From the NCBI GenBank assembly GCA_029865445.1, contig JAOUGY010000036.1, positions 1 through 18,489 on the forward strand: a stretch of 18,489 bases of DNA, read 5' to 3'. The stretch comes from Acidimicrobiia bacterium (GTDB taxonomy: Bacteria > Actinomycetota > Acidimicrobiia > Spongiisociales > ZC4RG35). A program made the position numbers and the translations under genes. The number at the start of each line of letters is the position of its first letter. The first letter of the stretch is position 1. The notes beneath the pieces are model-generated. The model did not search any database. It was not told the DNA's origin and saw only the letters and a list, made by a program, of their open reading frames with translations. Below are positions 1 through 6,317 of the stretch, piece after piece.

Positions 1-911
1 CCCGTGGTCACGATGATGAGCCTTGTACCGGAGAAGCCGGTCGTCCCGACCGTGTAGCCGCGTGTCCCGCCGTGATGGAGCGCGACCTGTTCCGGAGCAA
101 TCCATCCGGCGGCGTACAGGTTGAAGGCGTGGGTGCCGCCCCAACCGATCGACATCAGGTCTGTCTCGTTGTCGTATGGATCCGCAGCACCTGAATGCGA
201 CCAGTGGATCGTGTGGCCCATCTCGTGGGCGGCGATCGAACCGGCAGGTGAGTACTGGTATTGGGGGATGGCGGCCACGGAGGCGCCGTCGATCTCGGCT
301 CGTCGTTGGATACCTTCGTAGAGCAGGGCTGTCGTGTTCCACGAGATGGTCCCTGGACCGCCCTGTCCCACCACGCTGGACCGGTTGTCGGTGAGCACCG
401 AGAAGTCGTTCACATACAGTCGCGGCGTCAGGCCGGGGTGGGTCGAGCCGATCCCGCAGCTGGGGTCCGACGACGAACCGACAGCCTGGAAATCGGGTGT
501 GTACTTCCCGCCGGAGATCTCGGTGAAGTAGGGGGCGACATTCGAGTTCAGTTCGGCGGCGACTTCGTTGATGTTCAGGTTGAGTGCGACGTCGCCCGGC
601 TCGGTGGCCCGACAGATCCACACATCCCAGGGTTCGGTTCCGTTGGTGAAGAGACTGGTGAACTGACGGAAGGCGACGATTCCCAGCGGGTCGGCGTCGT
701 AGGCCTCGTCGAAGGGCACCTCGATGGCCGCGGCTGGCCGGAGCCCTGGTTCCAGCCGCTCTACTTCGATGATGGCGTCATCGCCATGGGGAGTGCGTGC
801 CACCGCTGCGGTCGGCACCGTGAGGACCGCGAGCGTCGCCACGACCACCACGAGCGGCGGGCGGAGGAGTCGGACAGACGTCTTGCGGGGAACGAATCTG
901 AAACCATTCAC
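1..911 (-). CDS. Exported metzincin-like zinc metalloprotease (C-terminus cut by window edge)
   Basis: No stop before base 1, so only the first 303 codons are visible. The GTG start at 911 gives a clear signal peptide: basic residues (RKTSVRLLR), a hydrophobic core around residues 19-33 and an AVA cleavage site near 37-39, so the enzyme should be secreted. The active site is HEMGHTIHWSH (residues 229-239): H229, H233 and H239 fit the three zinc ligands and E230 the general base. A methionine in DLMS (M253) follows at the position expected for a metzincin Met-turn. The usual HExxHxxGxxH glycine is His236 here. Cysteines C100 and C152 could form a disulfide. The exact peptidase family (M6/M11/M12-like) cannot be set from sequence reading alone. 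It is transcribed divergently from the DNA glycosylase gene across 45 bp. No Shine-Dalgarno is visible; a TAGACT box lies 7 nt before the start. Confidence 0.8.
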   Translation of the reverse strand, partial: MNGFRFVPRKTSVRLLRPPLVVVVATLAVLTVPTAAVARTPHGDDAIIEVERLEPGLRPAAAIEVPFDEAYDADPLGIVAFRQFTSLFTNGTEPWDVWICRATEPGDVALNLNINEVAAELNSNVAPYFTEISGGKYTPDFQAVGSSSDPSCGIGSTHPGLTPRLYVNDFSVLTDNRSSVVGQGGPGTISWNTTALLYEGIQRRAEIDGASVAAIPQYQYSPAGSIAAHEMGHTIHWSHSGAADPYDNETDLMSIGWGGTHAFNLYAAGWIAPEQVALHHGGTRGYTVGTTGFSGTRLIIVTT

Positions 912-918
912 GAAGGTC

Positions 919-924
919 AGTCTA
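919..924 (-). promoter_or_regulatory. Putative -10 box of the metalloprotease gene (TAGACT)
   Basis: Read on the minus strand, TAGACT fits the TANNNT -10 pattern and ends 7 nt before the GTG at 911. That would place the transcription start at or next to the start codon (leaderless mRNA). No convincing -35 was seen. Confidence 0.45.
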
Positions 925-943
925 TAGATCCGAGCCGGCGATC

Positions 944-949
944 TAGCCT
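944..949 (+). promoter_or_regulatory. Putative -10 box of mug (TAGCCT)
   Basis: TAGCCT fits TANNNT and ends 7 nt before the ATG at 957, which has no Shine-Dalgarno. This suggests a leaderless transcript. It lies within about 20 bp of the opposing -10 box of the metalloprotease gene, so the two promoters are face-to-back in a 45-bp gap. Confidence 0.45.
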
Positions 950-956
950 GGCGGGC

Positions 957-1529
957 ATGGGCTTCACACGCGCACAACTCGACGCGTTCCGTGACTCGAC
1001 GGTACCGGACGTGATCGGGGAGGGATGCAGACTCCTGTTCGTCGGCATCAATCCAGGTCTATGGACCGCGGCGGTCCAGACCCACTTCGCCCACCCACAG
1101 AATCGGTTCTATCCGGCCCTGAAGCAGGCCGGTCTCATCGATCGGGACATCGACCGGGCGGCAGGAATGTCGGATTTCGACCGTGTTCATCTCGTGGAAC
1201 GCGGGATCGGGATCACCAACCTCGTCGAGCGGGCGACGTCCCGGGCGTCCGAGTTGTCGCGGGTCGAGCTTCGGGCAGGAGGTGCTCGCTTGGAGCGGCT
1301 CGTGACGAAGGTCGGGCCCCGTGTGGTCGCCATCGCCGGCATCACCGCCTACCGGACTGCGTTTGGCGTACCGGGTTCTTCGCCAGGCCGTCAGGAGCAC
1401 CCGCTCGGAGGTGCCGAGCTGTGGGTGGTGCCGAATCCGAGCGGATTGAACGCCCATGAAACGGTGGCCACCCTCGCCGTCGGGTACCGAGAAGTCGGTG
1501 TGGCTGCGGGGATCGTGGATGCCGGCTGA
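957..1529 (+). CDS. mug: G/U mismatch-specific DNA glycosylase (Mug/TDG family)
   Basis: A 190-aa protein, slightly longer than the roughly 170 aa of E. coli Mug. Mug-type enzymes remove uracil or thymine mispaired with guanine from double-stranded DNA and start base-excision repair. Visible family motifs are GINPGL (residues 30-35), whose Asn32 corresponds to the catalytic asparagine of the family; HPxNRF (46-51), which lines the base pocket; and NPSGLNAH (160-167), the second active-site/intercalation motif. The start at 957 is chosen because homology begins directly after it. The frame is open far upstream, but that part lies antisense to the metalloprotease gene. The gene overlaps the next start by 11 nt, so the two are co-transcribed. 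I am confident of the family; the precise substrate preference cannot be read from the sequence. Confidence 0.9.
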   Translation: MGFTRAQLDAFRDSTVPDVIGEGCRLLFVGINPGLWTAAVQTHFAHPQNRFYPALKQAGLIDRDIDRAAGMSDFDRVHLVERGIGITNLVERATSRASELSRVELRAGGARLERLVTKVGPRVVAIAGITAYRTAFGVPGSSPGRQEHPLGGAELWVVPNPSGLNAHETVATLAVGYREVGVAAGIVDAG

Positions 1530-1773
1530 GCCTTCCGAGCGTCAGGTTCTCTACGCGCTGGTTTCGGCCGGGTTCTTGGCGGTGGTGGGCGTGCTCATCG
1601 TCGGCGCCGGGCTGGCGGGCTTGGTCCCGTCGTGGTGGACCGCTGCCTCGGGCTCGATCTGGGCGGCGATTGCCGCCGTCTCTGCCCTTCGGTGGCGTCA
1701 GACGGGCCTGCTCCTCGTCATGTCGATCGGGCTGTTCGTCGCCTGGACCATCGGGACCCTCGTCGTCATATGA
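1519..1773 (+). CDS. Small integral membrane protein, three predicted TM helices
   Basis: An 84-aa hydrophobic protein starting at ATG 1519 (MPAEPSERQ), preceded by a GGGG run at 1507-1510 as a plausible ribosome-binding site. Three predicted TM segments lie at about residues 9-33, 38-54 and 60-82, with a short basic loop (RWRQ) between the second and third. I recognise no family or motif. The start lies inside the end of mug (11-nt overlap), and its stop overlaps the next start as ATGA, so it sits inside a translationally coupled three-gene unit between two nucleic-acid-related proteins. An upstream start at 1456 is possible, but the added residues are not conserved-looking and overlap mug further. 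Confidence 0.7.
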   Translation: MPAEPSERQVLYALVSAGFLAVVGVLIVGAGLAGLVPSWWTAASGSIWAAIAAVSALRWRQTGLLLVMSIGLFVAWTIGTLVVI

Positions 1774-2387
1774 CCTGGGTAGGTATCGATCGAACCCCGG
1801 GAGGCTGGGTCGTGGCCACGCTCGAGGTCGGGAGAGTCGAGTTGGCCGTCACGGAATCTCTCGCACCCGTCGACGCGGAGGTTGTGGCGATCGACATTCC
1901 CCTGTCGCTCCCGGAAACTGTCATTGGTCGGGCATGCGAGACAGAGGCCCGGAGGATGCTCGGCGGGCGCGCCTCGACGGTGTTCTCCAGCCTTCCACGG
2001 TGGTGCTACGAAGCTCCGTACACGTCAGCAACCCTCGACAAGGCTCGGGCAAGACTCGGATCGGCCTTCTCGAAGCAGGCGTGGAGCCTGGGGCCGGCGA
2101 TTCTGGAGGCGATGGCCGTTTCCGGCGGACACTGGTTCGAGACTCACCCCGAACTGGCGTTTCGGGTCCGGGCGGGCGGTCCCGTGGCTCCGAAGAAGAC
2201 GTGGAACGGGGTCTACGGTCGCCTCAGAGTCCTTGCCGATCTGGGGGTGTCTATCGGAGACGGTCCCGACGGTGTCCCTCCCGACGACGTGATCGACGCG
2301 GTCGTTTGTGCGGTGGTGGCATCGGACATCGCAGCGGGCACCGCCCACTCGGTTCCGGGCGAGGGGCCAGACCGCATCTGGTATTGA
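1770..2387 (+). CDS. DUF429 family protein (predicted RNase H-fold nuclease)
   Basis: A 205-aa protein starting at the ATG of an ATGA overlap with the preceding gene. The acidic motifs characteristic of DUF429 are present in order: GIDRTPGGW (Asp7), AIDIPLSLPE (Asp42), ETHPEL (Glu124, His126, Glu128) and DDVIDAVVCA (Asp172-Asp176). The family is predicted to adopt an RNase H-like fold with a carboxylate-based metal site; its biological substrate is not established to my knowledge. Co-transcription with mug is compatible with a nucleic-acid-metabolism role, but that is inference. Its stop is followed after 4 bp by the stop of the convergent DUF3179 gene, and no terminator hairpin is visible between them. 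Confidence 0.85.
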   Translation: MTWVGIDRTPGGWVVATLEVGRVELAVTESLAPVDAEVVAIDIPLSLPETVIGRACETEARRMLGGRASTVFSSLPRWCYEAPYTSATLDKARARLGSAFSKQAWSLGPAILEAMAVSGGHWFETHPELAFRVRAGGPVAPKKTWNGVYGRLRVLADLGVSIGDGPDGVPPDDVIDAVVCAVVASDIAAGTAHSVPGEGPDRIWY

Positions 2388-2391
2388 GCGG

Positions 2392-3624
2392 TCAACCCTC
2401 CCAGACCGGCGCATCGCCGAAGAACGCTTGGAACGCGAACCAGAACTCGTTGCGGTGGGGAGCGATCTCGAGCCGTTCGCCGGCCAGGGGCCCTTCGATG
2501 GCATCACCCAGCAGCGTCCAGGTGGAGCCGGTTTCCGTGTCGGTGAAGAGATCGTCGGCGGAGTGCTCGAAGGTCAACTCCCGGCCGTCCACGGTTGCGA
2601 AGTACGCGACGCCGGTTCCCACCTGCTGGCCGTTGGCGATCACGGAAGTATCGAGGGCGTCGGCGGTGTCGGGTGCGCCCCACAAGACGACAATGGGTTC
2701 GCCGCCCACTTCGTCGTTGACTACGCGAGCGGCCGACAACGGCTCGAATGGATAGGCCTTGCTGGCCTCCTCCATGGTGACGCCCACGACCCGGGACAGC
2801 GCCGGGTACCGGGTGTCGATCTCACCGTCGAAGAACGAAGGGATCGGCGCAGCTCGCGACGAGTACCCGACGTAGGGATTGGCCCCGTATTGAACGCCGA
2901 ACCCTTGATCGAATGCCAACGCCTGGCCGGTCGGGTGGCGCTCCGCGAAATCCGCCCAGCTGAGAATGGCGGACGGAATCGGATCGAGCCGAGTGCCGGC
3001 GAGTTCGCCGACGATGGCCTCGCCTGTGATCTGCTGCCACAACGACTCGGTCGTGTCGTCCCACATCACCAGGTCCGACTGGCGAAGGAGACCCGAGACC
3101 CCGAATCGGAGGGTTTCCCCGTTGACCTCGGGATCGAATGCGATCGCGGTATTGCAGAGCGGGCAATAGGTGACGATCACCGGGCGGTCGCCGAACGAGT
3201 CGTTGACTATCTCGTGCCGGGTCATGATGGACAGGGGATAGAAGCGGGCATTGCCATCGAGTTCCACCACCGCACCCGGGTCGGTTGCCTGGAGCCAGGC
3301 GCTCCCCGCTTCAACCGACTCGAACGCCGGCGAGTCGATGGGCCGGATGAGATCTCGAGGGTCTGCGGCCGGGATCCCGACGTGGAGTTCGGCGAGGTCG
3401 ATCGTGGCTTGCGTGAAGTCCGTGTTCCATGCTGCAGACACGGAGGCGAGCTCATCCGGCACTCCTTCGACCGCTGTGTTCGAGCTCGAGGTCTCCGTAA
3501 TGATGCCCGGCTCGCCGGTGGTCGATGGCGCGGTCGTGTCGGCGACCGAGGCCGCGGAGCAGGCGGTGACACCCATGACCAGGGCGACTGTGGCAGCGAG
3601 TTTGCTCATAGAGGGAACAACCAT
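2392..3624 (-). CDS. DUF3179-domain lipoprotein with CPLC motif
   Basis: Using the ATG at 3624 gives 410 aa with a lipoprotein signal: hydrophobic stretch and lipobox VTAC, Cys22 as the lipidated residue, followed by a Ser/Thr/Ala-rich flexible linker (about 23-55). The DUF3179 hallmark TYCPLCNTA follows at about residues 152-160 (Cys154 and Cys157), preceded by TRHEIVND; the rest is the conserved extracytoplasmic domain with GVSGLL, SDLVMWDDTTES and WTLLGDAIEGPLAGERL blocks. The CxxC could be a metal or redox site, but the family's activity is unknown to me. Alternative starts at 3609 (ATG, still leaves a signal) and 3660 (GTG) are possible; none has an obvious Shine-Dalgarno. The gene is divergent from the LacI-family regulator with about 125 bp between, so control by that regulator is conceivable. 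Confidence 0.85.
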   Translation of the reverse strand: MVVPSMSKLAATVALVMGVTACSAASVADTTAPSTTGEPGIITETSSSNTAVEGVPDELASVSAAWNTDFTQATIDLAELHVGIPAADPRDLIRPIDSPAFESVEAGSAWLQATDPGAVVELDGNARFYPLSIMTRHEIVNDSFGDRPVIVTYCPLCNTAIAFDPEVNGETLRFGVSGLLRQSDLVMWDDTTESLWQQITGEAIVGELAGTRLDPIPSAILSWADFAERHPTGQALAFDQGFGVQYGANPYVGYSSRAAPIPSFFDGEIDTRYPALSRVVGVTMEEASKAYPFEPLSAARVVNDEVGGEPIVVLWGAPDTADALDTSVIANGQQVGTGVAYFATVDGRELTFEHSADDLFTDTETGSTWTLLGDAIEGPLAGERLEIAPHRNEFWFAFQAFFGDAPVWEG

Positions 3625-3654
3625 GGTTACGCACCAGGAGTTCCCACAACAACC

Positions 3655-3682
3655 CCGCACCGTCGGATCGCCGACAGTGCGG
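3655..3682. repeat. Near-perfect 12-bp inverted repeat with 4-nt loop
   Basis: CCGCACCGTCGG, loop ATCG, CCGACAGTGCGG: 11 of 12 positions pair, and the one mismatch is internal. It sits between the divergent DUF3179 and LacI-family genes, 31 bp upstream of the DUF3179 start codon. It may be a leader hairpin of the DUF3179 mRNA or a protein-binding site. No T-tract follows on either strand, so a terminator role is not supported. Confidence 0.5.
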
Positions 3683-3711
3683 GTGTCGCCGGGAACGCGT
3701 CGGCCTCGAGG

Positions 3712-3740
3712 TTGACGGTACGGCTGAAAGCGTTTTCAAT
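3712..3740 (+). promoter_or_regulatory. Putative lacI-family promoter overlapping an operator
   Basis: A TTGACG -35 (3712-3717) is separated by 17 bp from TTCAAT (3735-3740), a 4/6 match to the -10 consensus. The predicted start of transcription is at or just before the ATG at 3749, so the mRNA would be leaderless. The LacI-type operator at 3725-3738 covers the spacer and most of the -10, the geometry expected for direct autorepression. Confidence 0.5.
3725..3738. promoter_or_regulatory. LacI-family operator (autoregulatory)
   Basis: TGAAAGCGTTTTCA matches the LacI/GalR operator pattern TGNAANCGNTTNCA at every fixed position, with the central CG dyad. It lies 10 bp before the repressor's ATG. 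A second site of the same type (4783-4796) stands in front of the binding-protein gene, which supports recognition by the same repressor. Confidence 0.8.
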
Positions 3741-3748
3741 CGGTGTGG

Positions 3749-4741
3749 ATGCGACGCGTAACGATCGATGAGGTCGCCGAACGTGCCGGCGTCTCGGTTG
3801 CGACTGTGAGTCGGGCCGTGCGAGGACTACCCAACGTCTCTCCGGCGACCCGGAAACGGGTATTGCAGGCGGCCGGCGAACTCAAGTACCGGCCAGACCC
3901 GAACGCCTCCCGACTTGCGGCCGGGAAGTCGGGTGTGGTCATCATGGCGGTCCCCACGATCAGTTCCTGGTACACCGCCCAGGCGATGGCCGGTGTCGAG
4001 GCCGTGTTGCAGGGGGCCGGTATCGAACTGTCGGTGACGTTGTTGTCCGATTCGTCGAGTCGTGATCGGGTGGTCAGCGAACCGGGTCTCCTGGCTTCCA
4101 GGGCGGATGCACTCGTCCTCTTGGACCTCGTCCCGACGACATTCGAGCCCGACTCCCGGTTCCCGGTCGTCGTCGTCGGCGACCACTCGGACGCGTTCGA
4201 TTCGGTATCGATCGACAACGTTCATGGTGGCCGGATTGCCGGTGAGCACCTCGTCGGTCTGGGCCACAGCAGAGTCGGGCTGATCGCCGGTGCCGAGGAG
4301 GACAAGTTCACGGCGGTGACGATGCTGCGAACCCGGGGTCTGGAGGAGGCGCTCGCCGGTGTCGGGGTGTCACTGGAGGAGAACGCCGTCGTGTTCGGCC
4401 ACTACTCGGGACTCGGTGGGTATGAGGCGATGAACGAACTCCTGGCCAGGCCCAATCCCCCCACTGCGGTGTTCGCGCTTTCGGACGACATGGCGTTGGG
4501 GGCGATTCGAGCTGCCACCGAGGCAGGAATGTCGATCCCGCACGACGTCTCCATCGTTGGGTTCGATGATCACGAGTTGTCGTTCGTGCTCGGGTTGACG
4601 ACGGTGGCTCAGGATCCGGCCGGGCTCGGTGCCGCCGGGGCTCAGATGCTGCTCGACCGGCTCGAGGGACACAGCGGCGCGCCTCGCGAAGCGCACGGTG
4701 AGGTCCGACTGATCGAGCGTTCTTCCACAGCGAGGATTTGA
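3749..4741 (+). CDS. LacI/GalR-family transcriptional repressor of the adjacent sugar ABC locus
   Basis: A 330-aa protein from ATG 3749, the standard length for the family. The N-terminal helix-turn-helix reads VTIDEVAERAGVSVATVSRAV (residues 4-24), followed by the hinge block KYRPDPNASRLAAGKS (46-61) and a periplasmic-binding-protein-like effector domain (about 63-330) containing GLGHSRVGLIAG, FALSDDMALGAI and VSIVGFDDHE, all typical of sugar-sensing members. The GTG two codons upstream is an alternative start. There is no Shine-Dalgarno, and the predicted -10 ends 8 nt before the ATG. Paired operators at its own promoter and at the aglE promoter suggest a local repressor released by an imported sugar or its derivative. 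The actual inducer is not readable from sequence. Confidence 0.92.
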   Translation: MRRVTIDEVAERAGVSVATVSRAVRGLPNVSPATRKRVLQAAGELKYRPDPNASRLAAGKSGVVIMAVPTISSWYTAQAMAGVEAVLQGAGIELSVTLLSDSSSRDRVVSEPGLLASRADALVLLDLVPTTFEPDSRFPVVVVGDHSDAFDSVSIDNVHGGRIAGEHLVGLGHSRVGLIAGAEEDKFTAVTMLRTRGLEEALAGVGVSLEENAVVFGHYSGLGGYEAMNELLARPNPPTAVFALSDDMALGAIRAATEAGMSIPHDVSIVGFDDHELSFVLGLTTVAQDPAGLGAAGAQMLLDRLEGHSGAPREAHGEVRLIERSSTARI

Positions 4742-4752
4742 CCGGCTTCCGT

Positions 4753-4782
4753 TTGCACCTGTCGCCCTCACCGACCTAGGGT
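4753..4782 (+). promoter_or_regulatory. Putative agl operon promoter
   Basis: TTGCAC (4753-4758) and TAGGGT (4777-4782) are separated by 18 bp. The predicted transcription start, near 4789, falls inside the palindromic operator that follows immediately, so a bound repressor would block initiation. The resulting leader to the ATG at 4878 would be about 90 nt and carries a good Shine-Dalgarno. Confidence 0.55.
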
Positions 4783-4796
4783 TGTAAGCGCTTACA
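4783..4796. promoter_or_regulatory. LacI-family operator of the agl operon (perfect palindrome)
   Basis: TGTAAGCGCTTACA is a perfect 14-bp palindrome and matches TGNAANCGNTTNCA at every fixed position. It abuts the predicted -10 box. It shares the TGNAAGCG half-site with the operator at 3725-3738. Confidence 0.88.
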
Positions 4797-4865
4797 TCGA
4801 CGGGCCCACCACCGATGTTCCCGACGATGGAAGGCCTCTTCCGAGGCCGCGCAGATAAATCCAAC

Positions 4866-4872
4866 GGGAGGA
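4866..4872 (+). promoter_or_regulatory. Ribosome-binding site of the sugar-binding protein gene
   Basis: GGGAGGA lies 5 nt before ATG 4878 (8 nt before the adjacent in-frame ATG 4881). It decides the start against an upstream in-frame ATG at 4815, which would place non-signal residues ahead of the lipoprotein signal. Confidence 0.75.
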
Positions 4873-4877
4873 ATACC

Positions 4878-6221
4878 ATGATGCACAGGAAGCGTGGGCT
4901 CTTCGCCCTCCTTCTGGCGCTCGCGATGGTGATCGCAGCCTGCGGCGGCGACGAAACCGCCGACACGACGGGTGAAGGCGGCACCGATTCGGGCGGACTC
5001 GCAGCTGGTGACGGATCGGTCGACGTGTTTGGTGCCTTCTCGGGCATCGAGGCCGAGGCCGTGAACCAGGTGATCACCGATCAGATCAACGGAGCCGACG
5101 GTGTGGAGTACACCGCCGAGTACGAGGGATCTGACTCGTTCGAGGAGCAGATCAAGATCCGTGTCGAGGGTGGCAACGCGCCCGACATCGCCATCTACCC
5201 CCAGCCCGGCTCGGTGGTCGAGCAGGCTGCCGATGGGAACGCCATCGCACTCGAGGACCTCGGCTATGACATCGCCGAACTCGAAGGCATTTTCGGTGAC
5301 TACCTCCTGTCGCTGGGCGAATACGAAGGCAAGCACTACGGCATCCCCACGAACGTCAACCTCAAGAGCACCGTCTGGTACAACGTCAAGGCGTTCGATG
5401 CGGCCGGCTATACGCCACCCGCAACCTGGGATGAGCTGATCGCGCTGAGCGACCAGATCGTCGCCGATGGCGGCACCCCTTGGTGCATCGGCCTCGGTTC
5501 CGACGCTGCCACCGGATGGCCGGCGACCGACTGGATGGAAGACATCATGCTCGCCACCGCAGGCACCGATGCCTACGACCGCTGGGTCACCCACGAGCTG
5601 CCGTTCGCGAGCGATGAGGTCAAGCGGGCTGCCGAGGTGTTCGGGGAGATCCTGTTCACCGATGGGTATGTGCTCGGTGGGGGGAACCAGACCCCGTCGA
5701 TCGATTTCCGCGATGCACCGGACCCGATGTTCTCGGATCCACCGGGGTGCTACCTGCATCGGCAGGCCACCTTCATCACCAACTTCTTCGATCCGGCAGG
5801 CCTCGTGGCAGGTGAAGACTTCAACTTCTTCCCCTTCCCGGCGATCGATCAGAACGGCGTTCTCATCGCCGGCGAGCTGGCTGCGGTCTTCAATGCCGAC
5901 ACCGATGTGAAGGACTTCCTCGACCGGTTCATCTCGGCCGACGTCCAGTGCGCCCAGGGCTCGATCGAAGGCATCTCGCGTATCTCCCCGAACATCAACG
6001 TGGGTTCGGACTGTTACCGGGATGCTCTGATCGGGCAGGCAGCCGATGTCATCACGGCTGGACTCGGTGCCGGCGAGGCACGGTTCGACGCATCGGACCT
6101 CATGCCGTCTGCCGTCGGGTCCGGAGCATTCTGGACCGGGATGGTCGATTACGCGCAGAATGGACCGGACGCTCTGGACGGGATCCTCGCGGACATCGAC
6201 GCCGCCTGGCCGACGAGCTGA
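4878..6221 (+). CDS. aglE: Alpha-glucoside-type ABC transporter, substrate-binding lipoprotein (AglE-like)
   Basis: A 447-aa family-1 extracellular solute-binding protein. The N-terminus MMHRKRG, a hydrophobic core and lipobox IAAC (Cys22) mark a lipoprotein, the usual form in Gram-positive-type cells; an acidic Gly/Thr-rich linker follows. Blocks that I recognise from AglE-type alpha-glucoside binders are EGSDSFEEQI, GGTPWCIGLGSDAATGWPATD, SIDFRDAPDPMFSDPPGCYLHRQATF (in part) and SDLMPSAVGSGAFWTGMVDY near the C-terminus. Its role is to capture the sugar outside the membrane and deliver it to the AglF/AglG permeases encoded next. It is preceded by a promoter with a palindromic LacI-type operator and followed by a strong hairpin, which should make it the most abundant product of the operon. 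Sugar specificity (trehalose, maltose, sucrose or similar) is inferred from family only. Confidence 0.88.
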   Translation: MMHRKRGLFALLLALAMVIAACGGDETADTTGEGGTDSGGLAAGDGSVDVFGAFSGIEAEAVNQVITDQINGADGVEYTAEYEGSDSFEEQIKIRVEGGNAPDIAIYPQPGSVVEQAADGNAIALEDLGYDIAELEGIFGDYLLSLGEYEGKHYGIPTNVNLKSTVWYNVKAFDAAGYTPPATWDELIALSDQIVADGGTPWCIGLGSDAATGWPATDWMEDIMLATAGTDAYDRWVTHELPFASDEVKRAAEVFGEILFTDGYVLGGGNQTPSIDFRDAPDPMFSDPPGCYLHRQATFITNFFDPAGLVAGEDFNFFPFPAIDQNGVLIAGELAAVFNADTDVKDFLDRFISADVQCAQGSIEGISRISPNINVGSDCYRDALIGQAADVITAGLGAGEARFDASDLMPSAVGSGAFWTGMVDYAQNGPDALDGILADIDAAWPTS

Positions 6222-6244
6222 TCGAGTCTGATGTAGACCGAAGC

Positions 6245-6278
6245 GCAGAGGGCAGTCCCCGACGGGACTGCCCTCTGC
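6245..6278 (+). terminator. Perfect 15-bp hairpin between aglE and aglF (attenuating terminator or mRNA stabiliser)
   Basis: GCAGAGGGCAGTCCC (6245-6259), loop CGAC, GGGACTGCCCTCTGC (6264-6278): all 15 pairs are complementary. It starts 24 nt after the aglE stop and ends about 40 nt before the aglF start. No T-run follows, which is common for terminators of high-GC actinobacteria. In binding-protein operons such a hairpin typically gives partial termination or protects the upstream mRNA, so that binding protein exceeds permease. Confidence 0.8.
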
Positions 6279-6300
6279 CTGTATAGGGTGCAGACGAGAG

Positions 6301-6309
6301 GGAGGAAGG
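6301..6309 (+). promoter_or_regulatory. Ribosome-binding site of the first permease gene
   Basis: The purine-rich GGAGGAAGG lies 8 nt before ATG 6318. It argues for this start over the in-frame GTG at 6288, which precedes the ribosome-binding site. Confidence 0.7.
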
Positions 6310-6317
6310 ACCCGGAG

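Noticed and set aside
261..956. Extension of the Mug reading frame upstream to about 261
   Set aside because: This part is antisense to the metalloprotease gene, and Mug family homology starts just after ATG 957.
2308..3771. A 487-codon plus-strand open frame
   Set aside because: It runs antisense to the DUF3179 gene, whose CPLC motif and lipoprotein signal identify the true frame; the predicted protein has no motif.
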